NCBI RefSeq assembly: GCF_006547065.1
Contig: NZ_CP041243.1
Location: 1,069,001-1,133,000 of the forward strand
Origin: Brevundimonas sp. M20
Lineage (GTDB): Bacteria > Pseudomonadota > Alphaproteobacteria > Caulobacterales > Caulobacteraceae
DNA length: 64,000 nt
Reading direction: 5' to 3'
The first letter of the stretch is position 1. Every line of letters starts with the position of its first letter. The position numbers were made by a program, and so were the translations under genes. The notes beneath the pieces are model-generated. The model ran no database searches, had not been told where the DNA came from, and saw only the letters and a program-made list of their open reading frames with translations. Of this stretch, positions 24,810 through 34,079 are shown piece after piece.

Positions 24810-27800
24810 ATGACCCTGGCCGCCGGCGATATCGCGATCATTTCGATGAACGCGGACACCACCAAGACGTTCGCATTCGTCGTTCTGGTCGACATCGCGC
24901 CGGGGGAGGTGATCAAGTTCACCGACAACGGCTGGCTGAGCACCGGAAGTTTCCGGACCGGCGAGGGCACGATCACCTGGACGGCCCCGGCGGGCGGCGT
25001 CGCGCGCGGCACGGTCATCACCATCGACACGACCTCGACCGTCTCGACGGTGAACGTCGGCACGGTCAGCGATAGCGGCGACGTCAACTTCGCCACCAGC
25101 GGCGACCAGATCCTGGCCTATCAGGGCGCGGATAACAGCCCGACCTTCCTGTACGCGGTGAACAACGAGGCGACCGGCTGGCAGACCACGGCGACCAATA
25201 CCAACACCTCGGCCCTGCCGCCGGGGCTGGTGGAGGGCACGACCGCCATCGCCCTGAACGAGATCGACAACGCCGCCTATTCGGGCAGCGTGTCCGGCAC
25301 GCGCGCCGAACTGCTGGCCCTGATCGGCAACCAGAGCAACTGGGCCGTGAGCGACACCGTCAACCAGACGCCTCCGGGCAGCTTCAGCGTCGGCGGCAGC
25401 ATGGCCTTCTCGATCGGCGATGCGAGCGTGACCGAGGGCGACGCCGGAACGGTGACGATGACCTTCACCGTCACCCGCACCAACGGGACGGGCGCCGCGA
25501 CGGTGGACTGGGCGACCTCGGATGGCACGGCGACGGCGGGGGCGGACTATGTGGCGGGCTCGGGCACGGTGAGCTTCGCCGACGGCCAGACCAGCGCGAC
25601 CATCACCGTGACGGTGAACGGCGACACAGCGGTCGAGGGCGACGAGACCCTGAACATAACCCTGACCAACCCGTCGACCGGCACCATCGCCGACGGCGCG
25701 GGCGAGGGCACGATCAACAATGACGACGTCCCCGCCGGGTCGGTGACGCCCTTCATCAACGAATTCCACTACGACAACGCCGGCACTGACACCAACGAGT
25801 TCATCGAGATCGCGGGCAGCGCGGGCACCAACCTGAGCGGCTGGGCGCTGGTCCTGTACAACGGTGGCAACGGCCAGTCGTATTCGACGATCAACCTGTC
25901 GGGCACCTTCGCCGACATGCAGAACGGCATGGGCGTGCTGAGCTTCGCGGCCACGGGCATCCAGAACGGTTCGCCGGACGGCATCGCGCTGGTGAACGTC
26001 GCGACCGGACAGGTGGTCGAGTTCATCAGCTACGAAGGCGTGATGACCGCCACCAACGGCCCGGCCGCCGGCATGACCAGCGTCGATGTGGGCGCGGGCG
26101 TGGAAGAGCCCGGCGACGCCAACGGCACCTCGATCAGCCGCGTCGGCATCGGCGGACAGGACAACTTCACCTGGCAGGTGGTCACGGGCGGCGACACCGC
26201 CGGTGCGATCAACACCGGCCAGACCTTCACCCCGGTGGTGTCGGTGGGTGACGCCACCGTCGCCGAGGGCGACAACGGTACGAGCCTGATCACCTTCACC
26301 GTGACCCGCACGACCGCGGACGGCGCGGCGACCGTGGACTGGTCGACGCAGGACCCGATCCCCGGGAACGGCACGGACGCCAACGCCGGCGAGGACTATG
26401 GCCGCGCCAACGGCACGGTGACCTTCGCTGACGGCGAGTTGACTGCGACCTTCACCGTGACGGTCTTCGGCGATGTGACCCCTGAACTGACCGAGCATTT
26501 CGAAGTCCAGCTGTCGAACCCGACCGGCGGTCTGGTGATCGGCGACGGCGTCGGCATCGGCGCCATCAACAACGATGACGCGACCCCGCCGACGGTGTCG
26601 GTCGCCGATGTGTCGGTGGTCGAGGGCGACAGCGGAACGGTCACCCTGACCTTCACCATCACCCGCGCGGGCGGCACGAGCGCCTTCAGCGTCGACTACG
26701 CGACGCTCGACGGCACGGCGACGGCCGGTGAGGACTATGCCGCCGCCTCGGGCACGCTGAGCTTCGCGGACGGCCAGATGACCCAGACGGTGACGATCAC
26801 CGTCAACGGCGACACCGCCTCGGAAGCCACCGAGCGGTTCACCCTGAACCTGTCGAACGCGACCAATGACGCGGTCATCACCGACGGCGCGGCGACGGGC
26901 GTGATCACCAACGACGACCTGACCGCCATCTATACGATCCAGGGCGCGGGCCACATCTCGACCTATGTCGGCGAGGAAGTGACCACGACCGGCATCGTGA
27001 CCGCCATCGACAACAACGGCTTCTACATCCAGGACCCGAACGGCGACGGCGACCGTCGCACCTCGGACGCCATCTTCGTTTCGACCGGCACGGCGCCCAC
27101 GGGCATCGTGATCGGCAGCGCCGTGACCGTGTCGGGCGTGGTGCAGGAGTCCATCGGCGCGGCGGGCAACCTGAGCACCACCCAGATCGCGGCGGGCGTG
27201 AACGGTCTGAACTACGCCGCCAACGGCACCGGCACGGTGCAGATGACCTACATCGGCAACGGCGTGGGCGAGTACCAGGCGCCGACGGCGCTGGTCGACG
27301 ACGACAACTTCACCTCGTTCGACCCGGAGACGGACGCCATCGACTTCTACGAGTCGATGGAAGGCATGCTGGTCACCGTGCGCGACGCGCAGGCGGTGTC
27401 GGACACGGCCTCGGGCTCGACCTACGTCGTGGCCAACTCGGGGGCGAACGCCACCGGGATGAACGACCGGGGCGGCATCACCAACTCGGCCGGCGACTTC
27501 AACCCTGAAGCCCTGATCATCTACGACGACTCGACCATCTCGGGCGCCTATTCGCCGAACCACACGGTCGGCGACCGGCTGGGCGATGTGAGCGGAGTCA
27601 TCAGCTACTTCGGCGGCGAATACGAGCTGATCGTGCGCGACCCGGTGACGGTCGTGCAGGACGTGACCGCCACGGCCGAGACCACCGATCTGGTGCAGGC
27701 CGACACGGGCGCCAACGAGCACCTGACCATCGCAAGCTACAACGTCGAGAACCTGGACCCGGGCGACGGCGCGCGGATCACCGAGCTGGCGCTGGACATC

Positions 27801-30398
27801 GTCAACAACATGGGCACGCCGGACATCATCGGCCTGATCGAGGTGCAGGACGGCAACGACGGCACCCTGTCGGGGCAGGCGTCGGCGCAGGCCCTGATCA
27901 ACCAGATCGTCGCCAACGGCGGCCCTACCTACGTGTACGTCGAGGTTCCGCCCGCGTCGGAAGGCTCGTCCGGCGGTGAGGCCGGCGGCAACATCCGCAA
28001 CGGCTTCCTCTACAACCCGGACCGCGTGGACTACGTCAACGGTTCGGCGGTGGCCCTGCTGGACCCGGCCTTCACCGGCAGCCGCAAGCCGCTGTCGGCC
28101 CAGTTCGAGTTCAACGGCGAGATCATCACCGCCCTGTCGATCCACTCGACCTCGCGCATCGGCTCGGACCCCTACATGGGTTCGACCCAGCCGCCCGCGA
28201 ACGCCGGTGAAGGCGGTCGTCTGGCCCAGTCGCAGGCCATCGAGGCCTATCTGGACAATCTGCGTCTGGTCGATCCGAATGCGCACATCGTGGTGTCGGG
28301 CGACTTCAACGCCTTCTATTTCGAGCAGTCGGTCTCGTTGCTGGAAGACGGCGGCCTGAACAATCTGTGGAGCCTGCTGCCGGAAGAGGAGCGCTACTCC
28401 TACGTCTTCGGCGGCAACTCGCAGACGCTGGACCACATGCTGGTCTCGGGTTCGCTGATGAACGGCGCCCAGTTCGACGGGGTGCACATCAACACCTTCA
28501 TGGCCGATCAGGCGAGCGACCACGACGCCCTGCTGGCGCAACTGGTCGTGGTCGGGGCGGGCAACAACCTCGTCACCGGCACGGCGGGCGCCGACACCAT
28601 GGCCGCGCTGGCCGGTAACGACACCTATGTCGTCAACCATGTCGGCGACGTGGTGACCGAAGCCGGGAACGCCGGTACGGACACGGTCCGGGCCTCGATC
28701 TCCTACGCCCTGACCGCCAACGTCGAGAACCTGGTCCTGACCGGAACGGCGCTGAACGGCACGGGCAACGCCCTGAACAATATCATCACCGGCAACGTCG
28801 GGAACAACGTCCTTAACGGCGGCGACGGCGACGACCTGCTGGTCGGTCTGGACGGGGTGAACAGCCTGATCGGCGGCGCGGGCGTCGACACCATCAGCTA
28901 TGCGCTGGCGACGGCCGGGGTCGATGTGCGCCTGAACGGCAACGTCACCCGCGACAACGGCATGGGCGGCACGGACACCCTGTCGGGCATCGAGAACGTG
29001 ACCGGGTCGGACCACAACGACACCCTGATCGGTTCGAGCCTGAACAACGTCCTCGCCGGCGGTCTGGGGCGGGACGTCCTGCTGGGTCTGGCGGGCAATG
29101 ACACCCTGATCGGCGGCGACGGCGTGGCCAACGAACTGTACGGCGGCGCGGGCGACGACCTGTATGTCGTCACCACCCAGGACTCGATCGTGGAACTGGC
29201 GGGCGAGGGCGTCGACACCGTCCAGACCAACCTGACCAACCTGACCCTGAGCGCCAACGTCGAGAACCTGACCTATACGGGCTCGGCGGCGTTCAACGGC
29301 GTAGGCAACGCGTCGGACAACACGATCCGCGGTGGCGTGGGCGCTGACATCCTGAACGGGGCGGACGGCAATGACGTGCTGGCCGGCGGCGCCGGGGCGG
29401 ACATTCTGGTCGGCGGCGCCGGGTCGGACACGGCGGACTATTCGGGTTCGACCGGCGCTGTCAGCGTCCGTCTGGCCGGTCAGTTCGCCTTCGACGACGG
29501 CTTCGGCGCGCGTGATGTCTATTCGTCGGTCGAGAACGCCACGGGCTCGGCCTTCGACGACCTGCTGTTCGGCTCGTCGGGCGACAACGTCCTGAACGGC
29601 GGTCTGGGCGCGGATACCCTGCTGGGGCTGGACGGCAACGACACCCTGATCGGCGGTGATGGCGCGGCCAACACCCTGCAGGGCGGTCTGGGCGACGACA
29701 TCTATGTCGTCACCGCCAACGACACCGTGACCGAGTTTGTCGGCGAGGGTATCGATACCGTCCGCACCAACCACGGCAGCTATGCCCTGGGCGCAAACCT
29801 TGAAAACCTCGAGTACATCGGGTCGGGCGCCTTCCAGGGTACGGGCAACGGCCTGAACAACGTCATCATCGGCGGCGCGGGCAACGACTTCCTGATCGGC
29901 GGCGGCGGCAATGACACCCTCAACGGCGGCCTCGGCTCCGACACGGTGGTGCTGCGCGGCGTCGCGGGCGAGTATCAGGTCACCCATCTGGGCGGCGACA
30001 GCTATCAGGTGGTGGACACGGTCAACGGCCGCGACGGCACGACCATCGTGACGGGGGTCGAGCAGCTCCAGTTCTCGAACATCACCGCCTTCCTGTCGCC
30101 CATCTCGTTCCCCGCCCTGTCGGACAAGGCGGGCGCAGGGCCGCAGGTGCAGCCGACGCCGGCGGACGACGACTTCCTGCCGGTGGGCGGCAAGGCCGCG
30201 GGCGAGCCGCTGGTCCTGCCGGGCTCGGACGACCTGTATGTCTTCGACAAGCACGCCGGAGACGCGCTGGTGCTGCCGGGCGTCGATGATGCGGGCGGAC
30301 CGGACTTCAGGGTCGTGCCCGATCTGTCGACCTGGAACACCCACGGCGATCACAGCCTGCTGCTGCCGAACCCGGCGGACGAGCTGCTGGGCGCCTGA
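24810..30398 (+). CDS. Giant RTX extracellular nuclease (ExeM-like, type I secreted)
   Basis: An 1,861-residue protein with no signal peptide. Order: N-terminal lamin-tail-like region (1-200); Calx-beta near 200-300 (SVTEGDAGTVTMTFTVTR); lamin-tail domain near 311 (FINEFHYDNAGTDTNEFIEI); Calx-beta near 475 and 594. An OB-like segment near 707 (VTTTGIVTAIDNNGFYIQDP) precedes an endonuclease/exonuclease/phosphatase domain (971-1245) with IASYNVENL, IIGLIEVQ, VSGDFNAF, TLDHMLVSG and SDHDALL, the metal and catalytic residues. Calcium-binding RTX nonapeptides (GGDGDD, GGAGDD, GGGGND) fill about 1250-1720, and the acidic C-terminus fits a type I secretion signal. It should degrade extracellular DNA or nucleotides for nutrient or biofilm purposes. 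No ABC/HlyD secretion genes are adjacent. Confidence 0.9.
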   Translation: MTLAAGDIAIISMNADTTKTFAFVVLVDIAPGEVIKFTDNGWLSTGSFRTGEGTITWTAPAGGVARGTVITIDTTSTVSTVNVGTVSDSGDVNFATSGDQILAYQGADNSPTFLYAVNNEATGWQTTATNTNTSALPPGLVEGTTAIALNEIDNAAYSGSVSGTRAELLALIGNQSNWAVSDTVNQTPPGSFSVGGSMAFSIGDASVTEGDAGTVTMTFTVTRTNGTGAATVDWATSDGTATAGADYVAGSGTVSFADGQTSATITVTVNGDTAVEGDETLNITLTNPSTGTIADGAGEGTINNDDVPAGSVTPFINEFHYDNAGTDTNEFIEIAGSAGTNLSGWALVLYNGGNGQSYSTINLSGTFADMQNGMGVLSFAATGIQNGSPDGIALVNVATGQVVEFISYEGVMTATNGPAAGMTSVDVGAGVEEPGDANGTSISRVGIGGQDNFTWQVVTGGDTAGAINTGQTFTPVVSVGDATVAEGDNGTSLITFTVTRTTADGAATVDWSTQDPIPGNGTDANAGEDYGRANGTVTFADGELTATFTVTVFGDVTPELTEHFEVQLSNPTGGLVIGDGVGIGAINNDDATPPTVSVADVSVVEGDSGTVTLTFTITRAGGTSAFSVDYATLDGTATAGEDYAAASGTLSFADGQMTQTVTITVNGDTASEATERFTLNLSNATNDAVITDGAATGVITNDDLTAIYTIQGAGHISTYVGEEVTTTGIVTAIDNNGFYIQDPNGDGDRRTSDAIFVSTGTAPTGIVIGSAVTVSGVVQESIGAAGNLSTTQIAAGVNGLNYAANGTGTVQMTYIGNGVGEYQAPTALVDDDNFTSFDPETDAIDFYESMEGMLVTVRDAQAVSDTASGSTYVVANSGANATGMNDRGGITNSAGDFNPEALIIYDDSTISGAYSPNHTVGDRLGDVSGVISYFGGEYELIVRDPVTVVQDVTATAETTDLVQADTGANEHLTIASYNVENLDPGDGARITELALDIVNNMGTPDIIGLIEVQDGNDGTLSGQASAQALINQIVANGGPTYVYVEVPPASEGSSGGEAGGNIRNGFLYNPDRVDYVNGSAVALLDPAFTGSRKPLSAQFEFNGEIITALSIHSTSRIGSDPYMGSTQPPANAGEGGRLAQSQAIEAYLDNLRLVDPNAHIVVSGDFNAFYFEQSVSLLEDGGLNNLWSLLPEEERYSYVFGGNSQTLDHMLVSGSLMNGAQFDGVHINTFMADQASDHDALLAQLVVVGAGNNLVTGTAGADTMAALAGNDTYVVNHVGDVVTEAGNAGTDTVRASISYALTANVENLVLTGTALNGTGNALNNIITGNVGNNVLNGGDGDDLLVGLDGVNSLIGGAGVDTISYALATAGVDVRLNGNVTRDNGMGGTDTLSGIENVTGSDHNDTLIGSSLNNVLAGGLGRDVLLGLAGNDTLIGGDGVANELYGGAGDDLYVVTTQDSIVELAGEGVDTVQTNLTNLTLSANVENLTYTGSAAFNGVGNASDNTIRGGVGADILNGADGNDVLAGGAGADILVGGAGSDTADYSGSTGAVSVRLAGQFAFDDGFGARDVYSSVENATGSAFDDLLFGSSGDNVLNGGLGADTLLGLDGNDTLIGGDGAANTLQGGLGDDIYVVTANDTVTEFVGEGIDTVRTNHGSYALGANLENLEYIGSGAFQGTGNGLNNVIIGGAGNDFLIGGGGNDTLNGGLGSDTVVLRGVAGEYQVTHLGGDSYQVVDTVNGRDGTTIVTGVEQLQFSNITAFLSPISFPALSDKAGAGPQVQPTPADDDFLPVGGKAAGEPLVLPGSDDLYVFDKHAGDALVLPGVDDAGGPDFRVVPDLSTWNTHGDHSLLLPNPADELLGA

Positions 30399-30422
30399 AT
30401 CCGGATGTGAGGCGCAGGGGTG

Positions 30423-32195
30423 TCAGCGCCCCTGCCGGCTCCGGATCAGGTCCATGATGAGATCGGCCGCCTGTTCGCAGGAGCAGGCGGTCGTATCAAT
30501 CCGGAGGTCCGGCGCTGTCGGCGGCTCATAGGGGCTGTCGATGCCGGTGAAGTTGGCCAGACGGCCCGCGCGGGCCCGGGCGTAGAGACCCTTCACGTCG
30601 CGCGACTCGACGACCGCCAGCGGTGCGTCGATGTGGATTTCCAGAAACTCTCCCGGCGCCATCAGGCCGCGCGCCATCTCCCGTTCGGCGCGGAAGGGGG
30701 AGATGAAAGCCACCAGAACGATCAGGCCCGCGTCGGTCATCAGCCGGGCGACCTCGGCCACGCGGCGGATGTTCTCGACGCGGTCGGCGTCGGTGAAGCC
30801 CAGATCGCGGTTCAGCCCGCCCCTGACGTTGTCGCCGTCCAGCAGGGTGGAGTGCAGGCCCGCCGCGAACAGGCGCTGTTCGACCCGGTCGGCGATGGTT
30901 GACTTGCCGACGCCGGACAGGCCTGTGAACCAGAGGACCAGCGGGTGCTGACCCTTGAGGACGGCGCGGTCCTGACGGCTGACGGAAAGGGGCTGAGGCC
31001 GGATGTTGGTCGCGCGGCGCAGGGCGAAGCGGATCATCCCCGCGCCCGCCGTGGCCGAGGTCATCCGGTCGATCAGGACGAAGCCGCCGAGGTCGCGATT
31101 GTCGTTGTAGGGCTCGAACGGAACCGGGACGTCGAGCGACAGGGTGACGACGCCGATGTCGTTCAGCGCGAGGGTGCGGGCGGCCAGAGCCTCTCCGGTG
31201 TCGGGATCGACGCGGTGTCTGATCTCCATGACGCGGGCCGGGACGGTGGCGGTCCCGATCTTCAGATCATGGGTCCGGCCGGGCAGAAGGGGCTGGTCCG
31301 ACATCCAGACCAGATGGGCCTCGAACTGATCAGCGACGGCGGGCGGGGCGTCGGGCGAGACCAGCCAGTCGCCGCGCGAGACCTCGACGAGGCGGTCCAG
31401 CGTCAGGCTGACGGACGGGCCCGCGCCGGTGACGGTCGCGACGGCGGCCTCGGCGCCCGAGGGCAGGACGCGAACGGGATCGCCGGGGCGGACGGCGCCG
31501 GCGGCGATCCGGCCCGCGAAGCTGCGGTGCTCGCCGTGACGGATGACAGTCTGGACCGGAAGGCGAAAGGGGCTGTCAGTGACGGCGGGGAGGGGCGTGG
31601 CCGCCAGCCACTCCGACAGCAGAGGCCCGTCATGCCAGGACAAGACCGGGTCGCGACGGGTGACGCCCGCGCCGGTCAGGGCGCTGAGCGGAATGGCGGT
31701 GAGATCGATCATAGCGAGCGACGAGGCGAAGGCGCGGAACTCACTTTCGATCCGGTGGAAGGGGGACGAGGCGTGATCGACCAGATCCATCTTGTTGACC
31801 GCCAGCAGGACGCGGCGGACGCCCATGAGGGCCAGCAGGCGAAGATGGCGACGGGTCTGGGGCTGGAGGGTCTTGCGGGCATCAACCAGCACGACAGCGA
31901 CATCGGCGGTGGAGGCGGCGGTGGCCATGTTGCGGGTGTACTGCTCATGACCCGGGGCGTCGGCGAGGATGAAGCGGCGACCGTCTAGGTCGAACGGGCG
32001 GTGGGCCACATCAATGGTGACACCCTGTTCCCGCTCGGCGGCGAGGCCGTCGAGCAGGCGGGACAGGTCCGGGGCGGGGCCGAGGGCGGCGAGTTGGTCC
32101 GCAGGGACGGCGCCCGTGTCGTGGAGCAGCCGACCGATCAGGGTCGACTTGCCGTCATCGACCGAGCCGCAGGCGATCAGGCGAACCGGCCGCAT
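30423..32195 (-). CDS. cysN: Bifunctional sulfate adenylyltransferase subunit 1 / adenylylsulfate kinase (CysNC)
   Basis: A 590-residue fusion. Residues 1-410 are the GTPase subunit of ATP sulfurylase with P-loop GSVDDGKST, DAPGHEQY and NKMD motifs; the C-terminal part from about 425 is APS kinase with GLSGVGKST and DGDNVRGGLNRDLGF. With CysD it makes APS from sulfate and then PAPS. The ATG shares one base with the stop of cysD, so they are coupled. No PAPS reductase gene is nearby, so the product may feed assimilation from elsewhere or sulfation reactions. Converges with the nuclease gene. Confidence 0.95.
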   Translation of the reverse strand: MRPVRLIACGSVDDGKSTLIGRLLHDTGAVPADQLAALGPAPDLSRLLDGLAAEREQGVTIDVAHRPFDLDGRRFILADAPGHEQYTRNMATAASTADVAVVLVDARKTLQPQTRRHLRLLALMGVRRVLLAVNKMDLVDHASSPFHRIESEFRAFASSLAMIDLTAIPLSALTGAGVTRRDPVLSWHDGPLLSEWLAATPLPAVTDSPFRLPVQTVIRHGEHRSFAGRIAAGAVRPGDPVRVLPSGAEAAVATVTGAGPSVSLTLDRLVEVSRGDWLVSPDAPPAVADQFEAHLVWMSDQPLLPGRTHDLKIGTATVPARVMEIRHRVDPDTGEALAARTLALNDIGVVTLSLDVPVPFEPYNDNRDLGGFVLIDRMTSATAGAGMIRFALRRATNIRPQPLSVSRQDRAVLKGQHPLVLWFTGLSGVGKSTIADRVEQRLFAAGLHSTLLDGDNVRGGLNRDLGFTDADRVENIRRVAEVARLMTDAGLIVLVAFISPFRAEREMARGLMAPGEFLEIHIDAPLAVVESRDVKGLYARARAGRLANFTGIDSPYEPPTAPDLRIDTTACSCEQAADLIMDLIRSRQGR

Positions 32196-33091
32196 CAGAA
32201 ATAGCCCTCGCGCTTCCGGCGCTCCATGGCGGCGGGAGCGTCATGGTCGATGGCGCGTCCCTGACGTTCGGAGTTCGGCGCGGCGGCGAGCTCGGCGATG
32301 ACGGCGTCCGGATCAGCGGCCTCGCTCTCGACCGCGCCAGTCAGGGGCCAGCAGCCGAGGGTGCGGAAGCGGACCTGCCGGATCGTCGGGACTTCGCCCG
32401 GACGCGGCGGGAGGCGCGGATGGGCGAGGATCAGGACGCCGTTCCGTTCGACCACGGGACGGTCGGCGGCGAAGTAGAGGTCCGGGACGGCGATCCCCTC
32501 GCGCCGGACGTAGCGCCAGACATCCAGCTCGGTCCAGTTGGACAGCGGGAAGACGCGCAGGGACTGACCGTCGCTGAGGCGGGTGTTGTAGAGGCTCCAG
32601 AGCTCGGGCCGCTGGGCGCGCGGGTTCCAGCCGTGGGCGGCGCCGCGGACCGAGACGATACGCTCCTTGGCCCGGCTGGCTTCCTCGTCCCGACGGGCGC
32701 CGCCGAAGGCCGCGTCGAAGCGACCCGCATCCAGCGCCTGCTTCAGACCCTGGGTCTTCCACAGGTCGGTGTGAACCGCCGCGCCGTGATCGAAGGGATT
32801 GATCCCGGCGGCATGGGCTTCCGGGTTGCGATGGATGATCAGGTCCAACCCCGCCGTCGCGGCGTCACGGAAGGCGTACAGTTCGTCGAACTTCCAGGTT
32901 GTGTCGACGTGCAGGAGGGGAAAGGGCGGCGGTGCGGGATGGAAGGCCTTGCGCGCCAGATGCAGCAGGACGGCGGAGTCCTTGCCTGCCGAGAACAGCA
33001 GGACAGGGCGGGCGACGCCCGCGACCGTCTCGCGGATGATGTGGACGGCCTCGGCCTCCAGCCAGTCGAGAACGTCGTCCTGCAGTCTCAT
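32195..33091 (-). CDS. cysD: Sulfate adenylyltransferase subunit 2
   Basis: A 298-residue PP-loop enzyme: [20 protein letters not shown] is the ATP-binding loop, then [20 protein letters not shown], and a C-terminal [13 protein letters not shown] and ERRKREGYF that close the family pattern. It forms adenylyl sulfate with CysN. I set the start at 33091 because the family begins [21 protein letters not shown]; a much longer frame to 33442 lies over the divergent kinase gene and is not real. First gene of a two-gene cysD-cysNC operon. Confidence 0.95.
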   Translation of the reverse strand: MRLQDDVLDWLEAEAVHIIRETVAGVARPVLLFSAGKDSAVLLHLARKAFHPAPPPFPLLHVDTTWKFDELYAFRDAATAGLDLIIHRNPEAHAAGINPFDHGAAVHTDLWKTQGLKQALDAGRFDAAFGGARRDEEASRAKERIVSVRGAAHGWNPRAQRPELWSLYNTRLSDGQSLRVFPLSNWTELDVWRYVRREGIAVPDLYFAADRPVVERNGVLILAHPRLPPRPGEVPTIRQVRFRTLGCWPLTGAVESEAADPDAVIAELAAAPNSERQGRAIDHDAPAAMERRKREGYF

Positions 33092-33173
33092 GGGATACCA
33101 GTGCAGGTAGAATCGCCCGGCGCCAAGAGCGCGGGGCATGGCGCCGCGTGATCTGACGCGGCAGGGTGCCGTC

Positions 33174-34079
33174 ATGAATACGGGAATCGCTTCTCCGCTG
33201 ATCGCGGGCGTCGAACTGGGCGGCACGAAATGTGTCTGCGTGCTTGCGTCCGGGCCGGACGACATCCGCGATGAGGTGCGCCTGCCGACGACAACGCCGG
33301 AGGAGACCCTGGGCGCGATCCGGGCGGTGCTGGAGCGCTGGGCCGCGGGGCCAGGCTTCGCCGCCATCGGTCTGGCCAGCTTCGGGCCGGTGGAGCTGGA
33401 CCCGAAGTCGGACAAGTACGGGCACATCACCGAGACGACCAAGCTGGCCTGGCGCTGGGCCAGCCTGAATGTGCTGCATGAGGGCTTCGGCGTGCCGGTG
33501 GCGCTGGATACGGACGTGAACGGCGCGGCGCTGGCCGAGGGGCGCTGGGGCGCGGCGCGGGGGCTGGACAGCCATGCCTATGCAACCGTCGGCACCGGGA
33601 TCGGTGTCGGCGTGGTGGTCAACGGCCGGACCGTGCGCGGGCTGGGCCATCCGGAACTGGGGCATCTGAAGGTCGGCCGCCTTCCGGGCGATCAGTGGCC
33701 GGGCGTCTGCGCCTATCACGGCGACTGCGTTGAGGGGCTGGCGTCGGGACCGGCGGTCGAGGCGCGGGCGGGCAAGCCCGGTGTCGAGGTGACGCCGGAC
33801 GATCCGGCCTGGGACATGGTCGTGCATGCGCTGGCCGGGATGCTGCACAATCTGGTTCTGACCGCCTGTCCCCAGCGGGTGCTGATCGGCGGTGGCGTGG
33901 CGGACGGCCAGCCCTGGCTGTTCGAGCGTCTGCGCGCCGCGCTGGTGAAAAGCCTCGCGGGCTACGGCGTGGCGGGCGCCATCGCGGCGGACGTGGAGGC
34001 CTACCTTCAGCCGCCGGGGCTGGGGCCGAAGGCCGGTCCGATGGGCGCGATCGCGGTGGGTTTGACGGCGCTGGGTTAG
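33174..34079 (+). CDS. ROK-family fructokinase
   Basis: An ATP-dependent sugar kinase of about 301 residues. [14 protein letters not shown] is the phosphate-binding loop; [14 protein letters not shown] and [16 protein letters not shown] contain the His and three Cys positions of the ROK zinc site, in the fructokinase arrangement. It should make fructose-6-phosphate (some relatives also act on mannose, which would suit the mannosidases earlier in the window). ATG at 33174 is chosen because the P-loop follows soon after; 33138 is possible. Its stop overlaps the stop of dctD (34076-34079). Confidence 0.85.
   Translation: MNTGIASPLIAGVELGGTKCVCVLASGPDDIRDEVRLPTTTPEETLGAIRAVLERWAAGPGFAAIGLASFGPVELDPKSDKYGHITETTKLAWRWASLNVLHEGFGVPVALDTDVNGAALAEGRWGAARGLDSHAYATVGTGIGVGVVVNGRTVRGLGHPELGHLKVGRLPGDQWPGVCAYHGDCVEGLASGPAVEARAGKPGVEVTPDDPAWDMVVHALAGMLHNLVLTACPQRVLIGGGVADGQPWLFERLRAALVKSLAGYGVAGAIAADVEAYLQPPGLGPKAGPMGAIAVGLTALG

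Noticed and set aside
28560-29970. RTX repeats as a CRISPR-like or tandem DNA repeat
   Set aside because: The repeats are in protein (GGxGxDxxx), diverged at DNA level and in one frame; no spacer structure.
24708-30353. A continuous 1,881-residue reading frame on the minus strand opposite the RTX nuclease
   Set aside because: It is a shadow caused by high GC and repeated codons in the RTX and Calx-beta gene. Composition is mostly Arg, Gly, Val and Asp with no domain order, and the plus strand has a clear family match.
30399-30440. GCAGGGG/CCCCTGC hairpin between the nuclease and cysNC genes as a terminator
   Set aside because: The second arm lies inside the cysNC coding end and there is no T-tract, so I do not call it.
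33092-33442. N-terminal extension of cysD
   Set aside because: The extension lies over the divergent kinase gene, lacks similarity to CysD and has no ribosome site; the family start is at 33091.
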